A stretch of 64,000 bases of DNA from Batkoa obscura (Eukaryota; Entomophthoromycota; Entomophthoromycetes; Entomophthorales; Batkoaceae). The stretch is from assembly GCA_030770535.1 (NCBI GenBank), contig JASVEC010000057.1:89756-153755 (forward strand). The letters run 5' to 3'. The notes below the pieces were generated by a model. The model did not search any database and was not told where the DNA came from. It saw nothing but the letters and a program-made list of their open reading frames with translations. Position numbers and translations under genes: made by a program. Of the stretch, positions 33,835-44,642 are shown piece after piece (position 1 is the first letter of the stretch; each line of letters starts with the position of its first letter).

Positions 33835-34612
33835 ACAATTTTAACAAATGTGGTTTTACTATAAGTAGTATTGTAATAAGAAAGTAATAACTAACATTAA
33901 TAATGTTGATAAATTAAAACCAGTACAACAAGATGATAAAAAATAGGCAATTATTATTTAAGATACTAATATTAAAGGTTGGATAATCTTATCTTTTATT
34001 ATTTTAGCTAGTAAAATTCTTAAACACAAAAATATATTCCTATATAGTTCATTTTTTGGTTAACTTTTGTGAAACATCGCTTTGTCAGCTCCATGGTTGA
34101 TTATACCATAACAATCGCCTAAGCTGTTGTGTTCTCGAGTTCAGAGAAAATCAATCCCACATTCTTGGTTTGATTTTCTATGAGAATTTTTAGCTTCATC
34201 TCAAAGAATATTATTCTCTCGTTTTGGTATCTATACTTGTCGAAGTAGAAAAAAGATCCTAAAACATAGTAGCTTGAGGCTTTTGACTCAATTACTGCCT
34301 GATATCTCGAACGTTTAATAAAGCCACTAAGTTTTCTTGATAGTATTTTACATAGATTTTACATTAGTATTATCTATTCTATTTGTTTTACGTAGTCCGT
34401 GACCCATTACGAACTATTTTTCACAATTCAAGTCTATCTTAGTCACATAAACTAAGACCTTCCGATTTACAGTATAATCAATCAGGTAATAGCTGTTTTT
34501 GACTCCAGTCACTGAGTGCCAGATTCTACACTAGTATATAATACAACTCTATATAATATTAATAAATATCTAGATAAGAAAATCAACAGTTTTAAAATAA
34601 CAAAGCATCTTT
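33835..34612. other. Intergenic region with a coding-like relic
   Basis: Includes a 3' MITE fragment at 34009-34041. From about 34045 to 34530 base composition is less AT-rich, and a minus-strand reading gives coding-like text (VNRKVLVYVTKIDLNCEK, FVMGHGLRKTNRIDN) broken by stops. It may be a dead transposase or host-gene relic; I cannot name the family. Confidence 0.35.
34009..34041 (+). mobile_element. MITE right-end fragment
   Basis: Reads TAGTAAAATTCTTAAACACA and a degraded tip followed by TATAT. Confidence 0.6.
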
Positions 34613-34616
34613 ATAT

Positions 34617-34713
34617 GGGGATGTTTTTTTGATTTCATTACTTTTACGTTTTTTAAGCGCTATTTAAGTAGAAAGATTGTTATTAAAATCCTTAAACACA
34701 AAAATACATCCCC
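34617..34713 (+). mobile_element. MITE, GGGG-TGT family
   Basis: 97 bp, GGGGATG to CATCCCC, flanked by ATAT. Confidence 0.93.
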
Positions 34714-34948
34714 ATATTTTAATGAGCATTTTAATAATGAAAAATAATAAGTAAAAAAAGGTAATGGCAGATACTCTAATATTTTTCACTAATATTTAAA
34801 CCACTATTACTTTATTTTTATTATTAAAATTGCTGGTAAACATGTTGCTTGTTTTGCTACGTTATATTTTTTAATACAAATAGTTTTCTAGTATATTATT
34901 ATAATAATTTGAATTAAAATGTTTACTGGTTTTTAAATAATACCACAT

Positions 34949-35045
34949 AGGAGTGTTTTTTGACTTCATTATTTTTTCCATTTTTTAAGCGCTATTTGAG
35001 CGGAAAGTTTGTTAGTAAAATTCTTAAATACAAAAATACATCCCC
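34949..35045 (+). mobile_element. MITE, GGGG-TGT family
   Basis: AGGAGTG to CATCCCC, flanks ACAT/GTAT, both one or two changes from ATAT. Confidence 0.85.
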
Positions 35046-35073
35046 GTATCTAGTTTTAGTTATTTAATTATAT

Positions 35074-35167
35074 GCGGATGTATTTTTTAAAGAATTCTAT
35101 TAACAATCTTTCCGCTCAAATAGCGCTTAAAAATGGAAAAAATAATGAAACCAGAAAAAACACCCCC
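35074..35167 (-). mobile_element. MITE, opposite orientation to its neighbour
   Basis: GCGGATG to CACCCCC, flanked by ATAT. Only 28 bp from the preceding plus-oriented copy, so the pair could fold into a long hairpin. Confidence 0.9.
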
Positions 35168-35171
35168 ATAT

Positions 35172-35264
35172 AAAAACGTTTTTTAGTTTTATTGTTTTTT
35201 CTATTTTTTAAATATTATTCGAATAAAAAACTGTTATTAATTTTTTTTTTTAAATATCTTTTTA
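35172..35264 (+). mobile_element. Heavily decayed MITE
   Basis: Abuts the previous copy. Core TTTTTTAGTTTTATTG and TATTCGAATAAAA are recognisable; both tips have lost their G/C runs. Confidence 0.6.
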
Positions 35265-35904
35265 TATACTAATCTTTTTATTTTTTTTATTCTATTTAAA
35301 ATATTATCATTATTTTATTTTAACTTAACATAAATAATTATAAAACTTTAATATCTTTTGTATGGTATTTTAATAACTTTTGAATATAAAGCTTATTTAA
35401 ATAAGACTAGAATTTGAAAACATTTTTAATATAATTTTTTTCATATCCTGTTTTATGTATTTATAGTTTTTTAATTTATATCAGGGTTTACATAGTTATT
35501 TATTTTTTTCTTAACTTTAACTAATTTTATGATTATTTTAATGTTAATTATTAAAAGTAAAAAGCACATTATAAAGTATAAAGTTTTAGTCCGTATTATT
35601 AATAAACACTAATAAAATAACCTTTAGTGTTTATAAAAATAATTTAAAAAAACAACCTTAATTATTTGGAATAAGTTAAGAACTAGAGTTAAATTTTTAT
35701 TTAATTTTTAATTATTAAAAATGGTTTAAATAAATATTCTAGATAAAATCAAAAGTCTTCAATGAAGTAAGGAGATGGGTGTATTTAGCATTGAGCTGCT
35801 TTTTTATACATAGTTTTACTGGTGTTTTCATTTTAATTGCAATATACTTCATGTTTTTGCATATAATGTTCAATTTAATATAAATAGTAATATAAGTTTA
35901 AAAT
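35265..35904. other. Intergenic AT-rich DNA
   Basis: Nothing recognised; probably decayed upstream region of the following pseudogene. Confidence 0.5.
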
Positions 35905-37705
35905 AATCAAGATAGTAGAAAAGGGAAAAATAAGAAATAGAGTGAATTTGATAAAGTTAAGGCTAAATAATATTGGTTATATATTAAATAACATATTTAA
36001 GTAACTAGATTTAAATTCAAATATTAGATTTAAGCAAAAAGTAATCAGTAGTCATTTCAATACTATATTAATCTTTAATTGATATTTAGTTGATATTTGA
36101 AATATATGAAGCAATTTATCAAGGAAAAAAATACATAGTAATGATGAGATCTGAACAAAAGTTTCCCAATTCGAGGCTATACTATAAAGGAATCGTAGGT
36201 TTAATACTGCCTCATCGCTCTTGATAGCTAATGTGACATTGAGAAATAGTAATGTGGTGAGAACAGAGTGTGGTTCCATTTTTTTCAAAACAATTATAGA
36301 TCCTTATAGATCCTTATAGGTTATGCTTTGATAAATTAACTCAAAGGAGATTTTGACAAATAAGGAGCTCAATATGAGGATGATTTTTTTAGTTTTATTA
36401 CTTTTTCCATCTTTTAAGCGCTATTTGGGTGGAAAGATTGTTAATGAAATTCTTAAACAAAAAACACATCCCCGTATATTATCTTATATTAATCGCTTTT
36501 CTTGTTCATTTCACTCTTGCACATAATAGTGTAGCTTATATACAAATTTACGGAAATACTTCGCAAGGAGTAAAAGCAATTTTACCCCAATTTTGCTTTA
36601 ATCTGAACTGTTACATAGTTGTAATTTTAAGACTATTATTTTATATTAGTTTATCCTATTCTAATTATAATCTTGCTAAACGATATTTTTTAGATGCTGT
36701 AAGAATGGCTAAATGTTCAGGATATAATATTAATCATGGTTGATTTGATAATATTGATGACATGTATATAGAATATGACGAGCTATCTTTAGGTAGGGGG
36801 ATATATAAAACTCTACATCTTACCTATCCAGTGCTTTCAGCTCGTATCTCAGATATACCTTTCATCAAATTTGAAGTCAAAGATTCTACATTTTTTCATA
36901 AAGAACTAAAATAAGTCTAGTGATAACAATGAAAAAACTACAAAGCTACGAACGAGTATCGATATATATGCGCTAAAGATTTTATTTAAGTAAATATAAA
37001 AACATTTACTCGTGTATAAAAAGCAAAAGAATATTACGAATCTTCCGAAATACGTCCCAGAGATATGATTTTACCTCAAAAAGGATTTAAAAACTGTCTA
37101 AATATATTAATAAATTTAATAAAAGATCAAAGCTTAACAAGAGATGAATGGAATTACAGTAAAAAGGAATTAGTTGACAAAGTTGATGATCATAAATTTG
37201 ATTTTAAAAGGTATATTAAAGTCTTAACTCAGATTACTATTATTACGCTTTACTACGCATACGTTTTAATTTGTTTATGACCTTTTCGATTTATAAACTT
37301 ACAACCAAAGCTACTGTTTAAGCATACCAATCAAATTGTTATATACTGCTTAAATAAAAGTTTAGATAAATGAGCCATGAAATTTTTACTAGAATTTATC
37401 AATTTGATCCTAAGCATCAATTTTGATTGAACACTCATATACCTTTTTATCGTCAATTATATTGTTCCTTTTTTGTCTTCGTCAATTTATTATATTAAGT
37501 GTCCGATCTACAAACGGAACACAGATTATTGATCTATGAATCAAGAATCAAATATATATTATTACTTGAGGTACTATATGATATATCTAAATCCAATGAT
37601 AAAATACATGCTAGAGATGCCAACAACTCATTAAATCAAGCGTTATATTCATCAATTTCGTTTATCTAAAGGATTAATAGATGAGATTAATAAGCATTTA
37701 AATTG
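35905..37705 (+). pseudogene. Decayed TF-like paralogue (member 3)
   Basis: Matches the family from KGKIRNRVNLIKLRLNNIG through the middle domain (AYIQIYGNTSQGVKAI, ILRLLFYISLSYSN, FLDAVRMAKCSG) to the C-terminal segment around 37550-37705. Several stops and frame changes break it. A MITE splits the ELNILSY motif: removing it and one ATAT restores E-L-N-I-L-S-Y in frame, equivalent to EPNILSY of intact members. A 14-bp tandem duplication (AGATCCTTAT units) is at about 36298-36322. Confidence 0.88.
36376..36473 (+). mobile_element. MITE inside TF-like pseudogene
   Basis: GAGGATG to CATCCCC, flanked by ATAT and its one-base variant GTAT. Confidence 0.92.
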
Positions 37706-37801
37706 ATATTATTTATATTAGTATGATAAAATCACTTTTTCTAATTCTTAATAGGACGATGTTTATTTCATTTTATTTTAGAAAATAAAAAACAATAATA
37801 T

Positions 37802-37898
37802 GAGGATGTATTTTTGTGTTTAAGAATTTTACTAACAAATTTTCCACTCAAATAGCGCCTAAAAAACGGAAAATAATGAAACCAGAAAAAACAACCCC
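37802..37898 (-). mobile_element. MITE, GGGG-TGT family
   Basis: GAGGATG to CAACCCC, flanked by ATAT, just downstream of the pseudogene. Confidence 0.92.
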
Positions 37899-38177
37899 AT
37901 ATGTTATTATTAATAGGTACTAAAGAACCCTTAATAGAGTATTATAGTTAACATATTAGAATTGGAGCTCTAAAAATTGAGCTTTCATTGGTCAATATAA
38001 ATTTCAAGGTTGAAATTTTCAAGAAAGTAGTCAAAAATTTAGCCATTCTCGAAAAAAATTATGTACAAAAAAATAGCACATGGTATTTCCAATTTATTAT
38101 TTCTTGAAAAAATAAACATCCAAGGAACGGTTCCATCTTAATAACAGCAAATTTAAGCTCATAAAAACAACTCGAAA
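37899..38177. other. Upstream region of the small membrane protein gene
   Basis: AT-rich; marks the right border of the MITE-rich zone. No motif recognised. Confidence 0.4.
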
Positions 38178-38510
38178 ATGTCCCAAATCAGCAATCTATT
38201 TTTCCAGCTTTATCAACTTAGTAAAAAATATGATATGTATTTAACCGGTGCTGTTATCCTTATTTGGTTATACTTTCGTTTAAATCACCGTGTCAAACAG
38301 GTAGAAGAGCAATTGATAGAGTCGAAAAAATCCATGTTGGATACCTATTTCCCTGCTAGAAAACCGTTTGAACCTGCTGATGTGTTGAATGCCGAAGAGA
38401 TGGAAGGGAAGGTAGATGAGATATCGGAATTAAAAGAAATTAAGAAAAAAGAGGTAATAGAGGGGAGCAATAGAGATGAAGAGGAAGTAGAAAGTAAAAA
38501 AGAAATATAA
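38178..38510 (+). CDS. Small single-pass membrane protein, unknown family
   Basis: 110 residues from ATG at 38178 (MSQISNLFFQ). One hydrophobic segment near residues 20-34 (MYLTGAVILIWLYF) is followed by RLNHRVKQVEEQLIESKK, a short coiled coil. Then comes PARKPFEPADVLNAEEME and a highly charged Glu/Lys tail. The topology suggests an N-terminally anchored ER or mitochondrial outer-membrane protein with its tail in the cytosol. Codon use matches neighbouring real genes, and the conserved-looking FPARKPFEP stretch argues for a true gene. Not assigned to a family. Confidence 0.65.
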   Translation: MSQISNLFFQLYQLSKKYDMYLTGAVILIWLYFRLNHRVKQVEEQLIESKKSMLDTYFPARKPFEPADVLNAEEMEGKVDEISELKEIKKKEVIEGSNRDEEEVESKKEI

Positions 38511-38833
38511 AGAACGAGAATTTAATTTGTCTATGGTTTTAATTAACTCCTTTTTACTATTATATTATCATTTTTCATATTCTTGCATTCTCCTATCTTT
38601 TTAAAAAATTTTAAAAAAATAAACTCTTCCCAAAAAATTTAGCCTAGCTTCGCCAATTTTTCAGCTAAGAAAAATTACCAAGCATTTTAAAAAATAAAGT
38701 AATTTTTTAGTCTGTTAAAATAAACAATTAGATTTCAAGAATATAAAAAAAAAAATTGTATCTATTTATTTCAACGCTCTCTAAAAAAGTGCATTTAAAA
38801 CCCACTGCCACTAACACTCCAATAATTCAAAGG
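38511..38833. other. Intergenic region
   Basis: AT-rich; contains the putative promoter of the next TF-like gene. No zinc-cluster exon seen here. Confidence 0.45.
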
Positions 38834-40638
38834 ATGATTTTAACTAATAAAGAACACAAATCTACTATGTTAACTAAATTCCGGGTGGAAGAAAAAGTAA
38901 TTATAAATAAAAGGGTACGAAGTGGTGCGGATGTATTACGATTAAATTTACAGACTTTAGAAACCAAGATGAGTTTATTAATTCAAAGTTATGATCGAGT
39001 AATACAAAAGATACCTGAAAGTAGGGAAGAAATGATAGGTAATTGAAATTTATTTAATTATATATTAAGTTACAATTTAATGCATAAAATTTAACAGCGT
39101 ATTTAACCAAATTAATACAAGAGATCCATAAGATTCAACAAGGTAATAATAAAAAAGTAACATCGGATTACATAAATAAAGTCAACGCTCTACAATTTAA
39201 TTTAAGTAAGAAATTAAATCAATTAAATTCTAATTTAACTCATAAATCCACTTATTTCAACCCACACCAACCTTATTTTGAATATGGTAAATTCCTCCAA
39301 TCTGGAATCAAAATCTATATTAACATTATTGATGGATATAATCTATGGCTTCAACCTGATGAATTATATCCCATAATAAAAAATAAACACACTTTATTAC
39401 ATCATGTATTTATGGCTGTCTTAGCTAGATACACTCTATCCAAAAATAAATGTGAATTCAAATTCATTTATGGTACTAGTTTAAGAAATATTAAACTAAG
39501 TTTACCAAAGAGTTATGAGGATCCAAGTTATTATAATGTCATTGGATTAGGACTGTTAAGTTATTTAGCATTATCTCATTTGAAATTAGAGTTAGCAGCT
39601 AGATATTTTACATTGGCAGTGAGAATGGCACAAGCTTTGAAATGTGACGAGGAATTACAAGAAGAGACAATAACCTTAAACGAAGAACAAAAAAAAGAAA
39701 TGGAAAAAAGAAGTGGATTATGGAAAGCATTGTCATTAACTTATTTAGTAATGACTACAATTATACCTGATTTAAATTTAATGAATTTTCAACCTAAATA
39801 TTTTGAATTAGATAGAAAAAAACAAGATGAATTAGTTTATTATCAAAAGAATCAAGAAGATCAAAGTAAAGGGTTAAGAAAAGAACAGTTTTTTTCATCT
39901 AAAAAAGGGAATGTGTTAACCCAATATTTTATTAAAATTAATCAGTATGTATATCAAGTGAAGGGAAGATATAGTGGATTAGAATTGAATTTAATTAGCT
40001 GTGAAGAGTTGAGATTACCTAAGGGAGAGTTTGAAATAGTGTTGAAGGATTTATTGAATATTGAAAAAGAAAGTGAAGATAATATTAAAGGAAGAGATGA
40101 AGTTGATGATAATTTATATTTTAAATTAATATTACAAATCCAATTCATACAATTATGTTATCCTAATTTAATAATTTATCCTAAATTAGTATTTTTCAAT
40201 AGAAAAGAAAATCAGTTATTATTTGAAAAATGTTTAAATTTTATAAGCTATTTTTGTAAATTATATTTTGATAATAATACAAGAGAAAAGGTTGTCCAAT
40301 TTCAAATTATAGATGACAATCATTATTCTGTTTCAAATACTTCTCCTCAATTTCTAGAATGTTTTCCTGTAATTTTTACATTGTTAAATATTATTTCTCA
40401 AGCCTGGATGAATCATTTAAATGATGATATAAGCTTCAATAATATTACTCAACAGATGATTATTAAATCTAAAAAAAAGGTTGAGTTTCTATTGAATTTA
40501 GTATTTACTAATTATCAACAAAACAAACAAAAGCAAAAAGATTGTTTTGTTTGTTTAAAAAAAATCAAAGCATCTCTTTATCGATTTCCCCTATCAGAAG
40601 GTTTTTTAAAAAAAATTAACAACTATTTAAATATATAA
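38834..40638 (+). CDS. Zinc-cluster-less fungal TF-domain protein (member 4)
   Basis: Two exons: 38834-39038 and 39098-40638, with a 59-nt GTAATT...AACAG intron in phase 1; about 581 residues. The in-frame text upstream of 38834 lacks an ATG. The N-terminus carries KRVRSGADVLRLNLQTLETK, the family's basic/coiled start, again without a Cys cluster. The middle domain is FMAVLARYTLSK...SYYNVIGLGLLSYLALSHLKLELAARYFTLAVRMAQALK. It is more diverged than the tandem members and together with the gene at 44643-46380 flanks CPS. Its stop is 32 bp from the CPS stop, so the two transcripts converge and probably overlap at their 3' ends. Confidence 0.82.
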
Positions 40639-40670
40639 TATATAATATATAAAAAAGAATATTATAATTT

Positions 40671-43600
40671 TTATTGTTTCAAATAGTAAGACCATGGTTT
40701 TAAACTTAATAATTCTAGATGTTTTTTAACTGGATATTTAGTAATAGCTTTGGCAAAGAACAAGACTAATGAGGGATGATTTAATAAAGGTATGTTCAAA
40801 TCCACTGCTAATCTAGGTATATTATTTGAATCTGCTTTTGAATTTAAATTACATATTAAATCCATTGGGTTTAATCTAATTTTTAAATCTTCTTCATTCT
40901 CTAATAACTTAATCTCTTTAAATTGATCACTTAATTCCTTATTTAAAGTAAATAATTTTAAATTATTATTAATAAAACTATTAATAATTAATTTCAATTC
41001 TTCTTCTTTACATTCCTTCATTTCATTTAAACTAATAAATACATTTTCTTTCGGTAATTTAAAATTATTTAAACATTGCAAGGCTAATAAATAAGCCATG
41101 TACGGATCTTGACCAAAAGCAGCTACTTCCCCTGTAGAACCCATTTCAACACCTAATTTAGGATTAGCACCAATTAATCGAGTCCAAGAGAATTGTGGTA
41201 CTTTGACACCAAAATAATGTTTTTTTGATAAAGTTAATTCTTGTTTTGGAGTAAGTGGCTCCAACAAATTAAAGAAAGCTTGGGTTGCTTTTTCAATAAA
41301 ATTCACCCCTAAAACTTTAGAAACAAAAGGTACTGATCTAGATGCACGTAAATTTAATTCAATTACTTTAAAATTTTCGTTATTGTTTTCATCTAATTGA
41401 CGTATAATTTGTAAGTTAAATGGACCAGAGATTTGAAATTTATGACTTAATTTTTGACATATTAATTTCAATTTTTGTTTAGATTCATTCGATAAATTAT
41501 AACTTGGTAAAATTAAACTAGCATCTCCGGAATGAACACCAGCTGGTTCAATATGATTAGAAATAGCATGATACATTAACTCTCCGTTTTGGGCTACTCC
41601 ATCAATATCAATTTCTTCTGAATTTAATTCAAATTTTGTAATAACTACTGGATATTCTGGTGAAACGGCTGTTGCTAATGATAAATAATAATCTAATTCT
41701 TTAGAATTATAAGCAATATTCATAGCTGCTCCTGAGAGTACATAACTTGGTCTTACTAATACAGGATAATGAACTTTATTAGCAAACTGTTTAGCTTCAT
41801 GAACTGTAGTTAAGGCTTGCCATTTTGGTTGATCAATATCAATTTCATCTAATAAATTAGAAAATTTACATCTATTCTCTGCAGAATCAATATCTTCTGG
41901 ATCAGTACCTAATACATTACATTGATTTTGTTTTAATTTTAAAGCAATATTTTGAGGTAATTGACCACCCATAGAGACAACTACTCCATTACATTGTTCT
42001 AAATAATAAATATTTAAAACAGATTCTAAACTTAATTCTTCAAAATATAATTTATCACATTGATCAAAATCAGTACTGACTGTTTCTGGATTATAATTTA
42101 ACATAATAGTTGAATGATTTAATGCTTTTAAACTATTAATACAACTTACTGCACTCCAATCAAATTCAACTGAAGATCCAATACGATAGACTCCAGATCC
42201 AAGAACTAAAGTTGTATTTTGAGGATTCTTATCAAATATAATATCACTTTCATCAGCATTATATGTTGTATAAAGATAATTTGTATTTGTTGGATATTCA
42301 CCAGCTAAAGTGTCAATTCTTTTTACTTTTGGTAATAAATTATATTTTAATCTTTTATTTCTAATAATCTCTTCTGATAATTGATGTTTATCTAATAAAG
42401 TTTGACTTAATTGAAAATCAGAAAAGCCTAATTGTTTTGATTTTAATAATAATTCAGGAGTTAATGAATTGAATGAAATTTCATTTAATAACTTTGAATG
42501 TTTATAAATATTATTTAATTTATACAAAAACCATTTATCAATTTTAGTTAACTCATGTAGCTCATCTACTGTATAATTATAGTTCATCATTGCAATTGCT
42601 AAATAAAAGATTCTTTTATCATCTGCATTTTTTAGTTGTTCCTCTAATTTCTGTTTATTTTGACCATCTGGTAAATTAATAGGTTGAAATCCAGGATAAC
42701 TTGGATCTACCATTCTAATAGCTTTCTGTAAACTTTCTTCAAAATTTCGACCAATAGCCATCACTTCCCCAACTGACTTCATGCTACTACCAATTTGTCT
42801 ATTAACTCCTTGAAATTTATTTAAATCCCATCTTGGTATTTTAGTAACAATATAGTCCAATGAAGGTTCAAAACAAGCAGTTGTTTCCTTTGTTACTGAA
42901 TTTTTTAACTTAGGTAATGTATATCCTAATGCCAATTTAGCTGCTACAAAAGCTAAAGGATAACCTGTGGCTTTAGAAGCTAATGCTGAAGATCTAGATA
43001 ATCGTGCATTCATTTCAATGACTTTAAATTCTAATGATTCTGGATTAAGTGCATATTGTACATTACATTCACCCACAACTCCAACATGACGAACAATTTT
43101 AATAGCAGCTGTACGTAACATATGATATTCTTCATCTGAAAGTGTTTGAGAAGGTGCTACTACTATAGAATCTCCCGTATGTATACCTAATGGATCGAAA
43201 ATTTTCCATATTACAAATAGTAATACAATTATCATCTTTATCTCTTACAACCTCATATTCAATTTCTTTCCATCCTTTCATACTTTTTTCAACTAATATT
43301 TGAGAACTCAATGCTAAAGATTGAGTAGCTAATGTTTTCAATTCTAATTCATTATTAGCAAATCCAGATCCTAAACCACCTAATGCATAAGCTGATCGTA
43401 TAATAATTGGATATCCTATTTCAGAGGCTGCTTTTAAAGCATCTTCAACTGTCTCTACTGCAGTAGATTGTGCTACTGGTATATCAATTTCATTTAATGC
43501 CTTAACAAATAATTCTCGATCTTCACTACAAATTAAAGTATTTATTGGAGTACCTAACACCTCAACATTATATTTATTTAATATCCCACTTTGATCTAAT

Positions 43601-44167
43601 TGAATACCACAATTTAAAGCAGTTTGACCACCAAAAGTTAATAATATACCATCTGGTTTCGTAGATTCAATAAGTTTACTAACATGTTCTAAAGTTATTG
43701 GTGTAAAATAAACTTCATCAGCTAGATTTTCACTAGTTTGAATAGTAGCTATATTCGGATTAACAAGTATAGTATATACATTACTTTCTTTTAATGCTTT
43801 AATAGCTTGTGAACCTAAAAAAAAAAAAAAAGAAAGAAAGAGTATTAGCTTATATATTTATATTAATTAATAATAAATAATAATTACCTGAATAATCAAA
43901 TTCACCTGCTTGTCCAATAGATAAACCACCTGAGCCTATTACCATTACTTTATTATATTTCTTTAAGGTACAAGTATCTGAGGGTGCAAATTCAACTTCT
44001 TTTAAAGTGGAATAACAGTGGGAAGGGATAGAACATGTTGATTTTAATAAGGTAGTAGTAAGTAATGAAGTTGATTTGGGCTTAAAATGATAAGTTAATA
44101 GGGTTGATTGACGAATACTAGATTGAATTAGCGGTCGTAATAAAGTGGTATTATTTGAGAATTTCAT
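40671..44167 (-). CDS. CPA2: Arginine-specific carbamoyl-phosphate synthase, large subunit, mitochondrial
   Basis: Exon 1 44167-43888, a 73-nt intron with a poly-pyrimidine run, and exon 2 43814-40671; about 1140 residues, the normal size. It makes carbamoyl phosphate for arginine from glutamine-derived ammonia, bicarbonate and two ATP, together with the small Cpa1 subunit. A Ser/Thr/Leu-rich presequence (~55 residues) indicates import into mitochondria. Signatures: [29 protein letters not shown], the first ATP-grasp half ([15 protein letters not shown]), [20 protein letters not shown], the second half ([32 protein letters not shown]) and an MGS-like regulatory end. In exon 2 the frame changes at 43196-43201: after CNMENF an extra T in a T4 run shifts DPLGIHTG into another frame. 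Consensus error is most likely for such an essential gene. Confidence 0.9.
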
Positions 44168-44642
44168 AGTTTGAAGATTTAGTTATTTTAATTAAGTTTA
44201 AAATGATAATTTATAAAAATCAATTAGAATGACTATTTATATTGAATATTTTAATTATGCAATAAAATAAAAAGGGTGATGTTTTAATGATGTTAATGAT
44301 TATTCTAGTTTATTAATTATGAGTTGGACTTATTCATATTCAAATTATTAAATAAATTAATCTCTTATCTTTAATGGTTGATTATTTCAAATTAACGTTG
44401 ATGACTCATCATCAATGCTTGTTAGAATTTTTATGCTGATTACAATTTTTATCCCTGTAAAAAATTAATAGTTACGGATTTATTCTTTTATTCTCAGGAA
44501 ATAAATAAAAAAATAAAATAAATAAAAAAATAAAAATAAAATAAAAATAATAATGATAATTTACTAATAAAAAATAACAAAAATAACAAAATAGTAAAAT
44601 AATAAATTAAAAAATAAATTATTTATTCTCTTCTCAATACAT
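44168..44642. other. CPS upstream region with simple-sequence A/T repeats
   Basis: Between CPS and the next TF-like gene. From 44505 to 44625 it is nearly all AAATAA/AAAAT units. No obvious upstream arginine-attenuator ORF was recognised. Confidence 0.5.

Noticed and set aside
33602-33847. 81-codon minus-strand frame
   Set aside because: Runs through a MITE; the FFLTSLFFPFFKRYL text recurs in other copies and is repeat sequence, not a gene.
34080-34180. tRNA-like B-box (GTTCTCGAGTTCAG)
   Set aside because: No matching A-box, acceptor stem or cloverleaf could be drawn. No tRNA or rRNA gene was found anywhere in the window.
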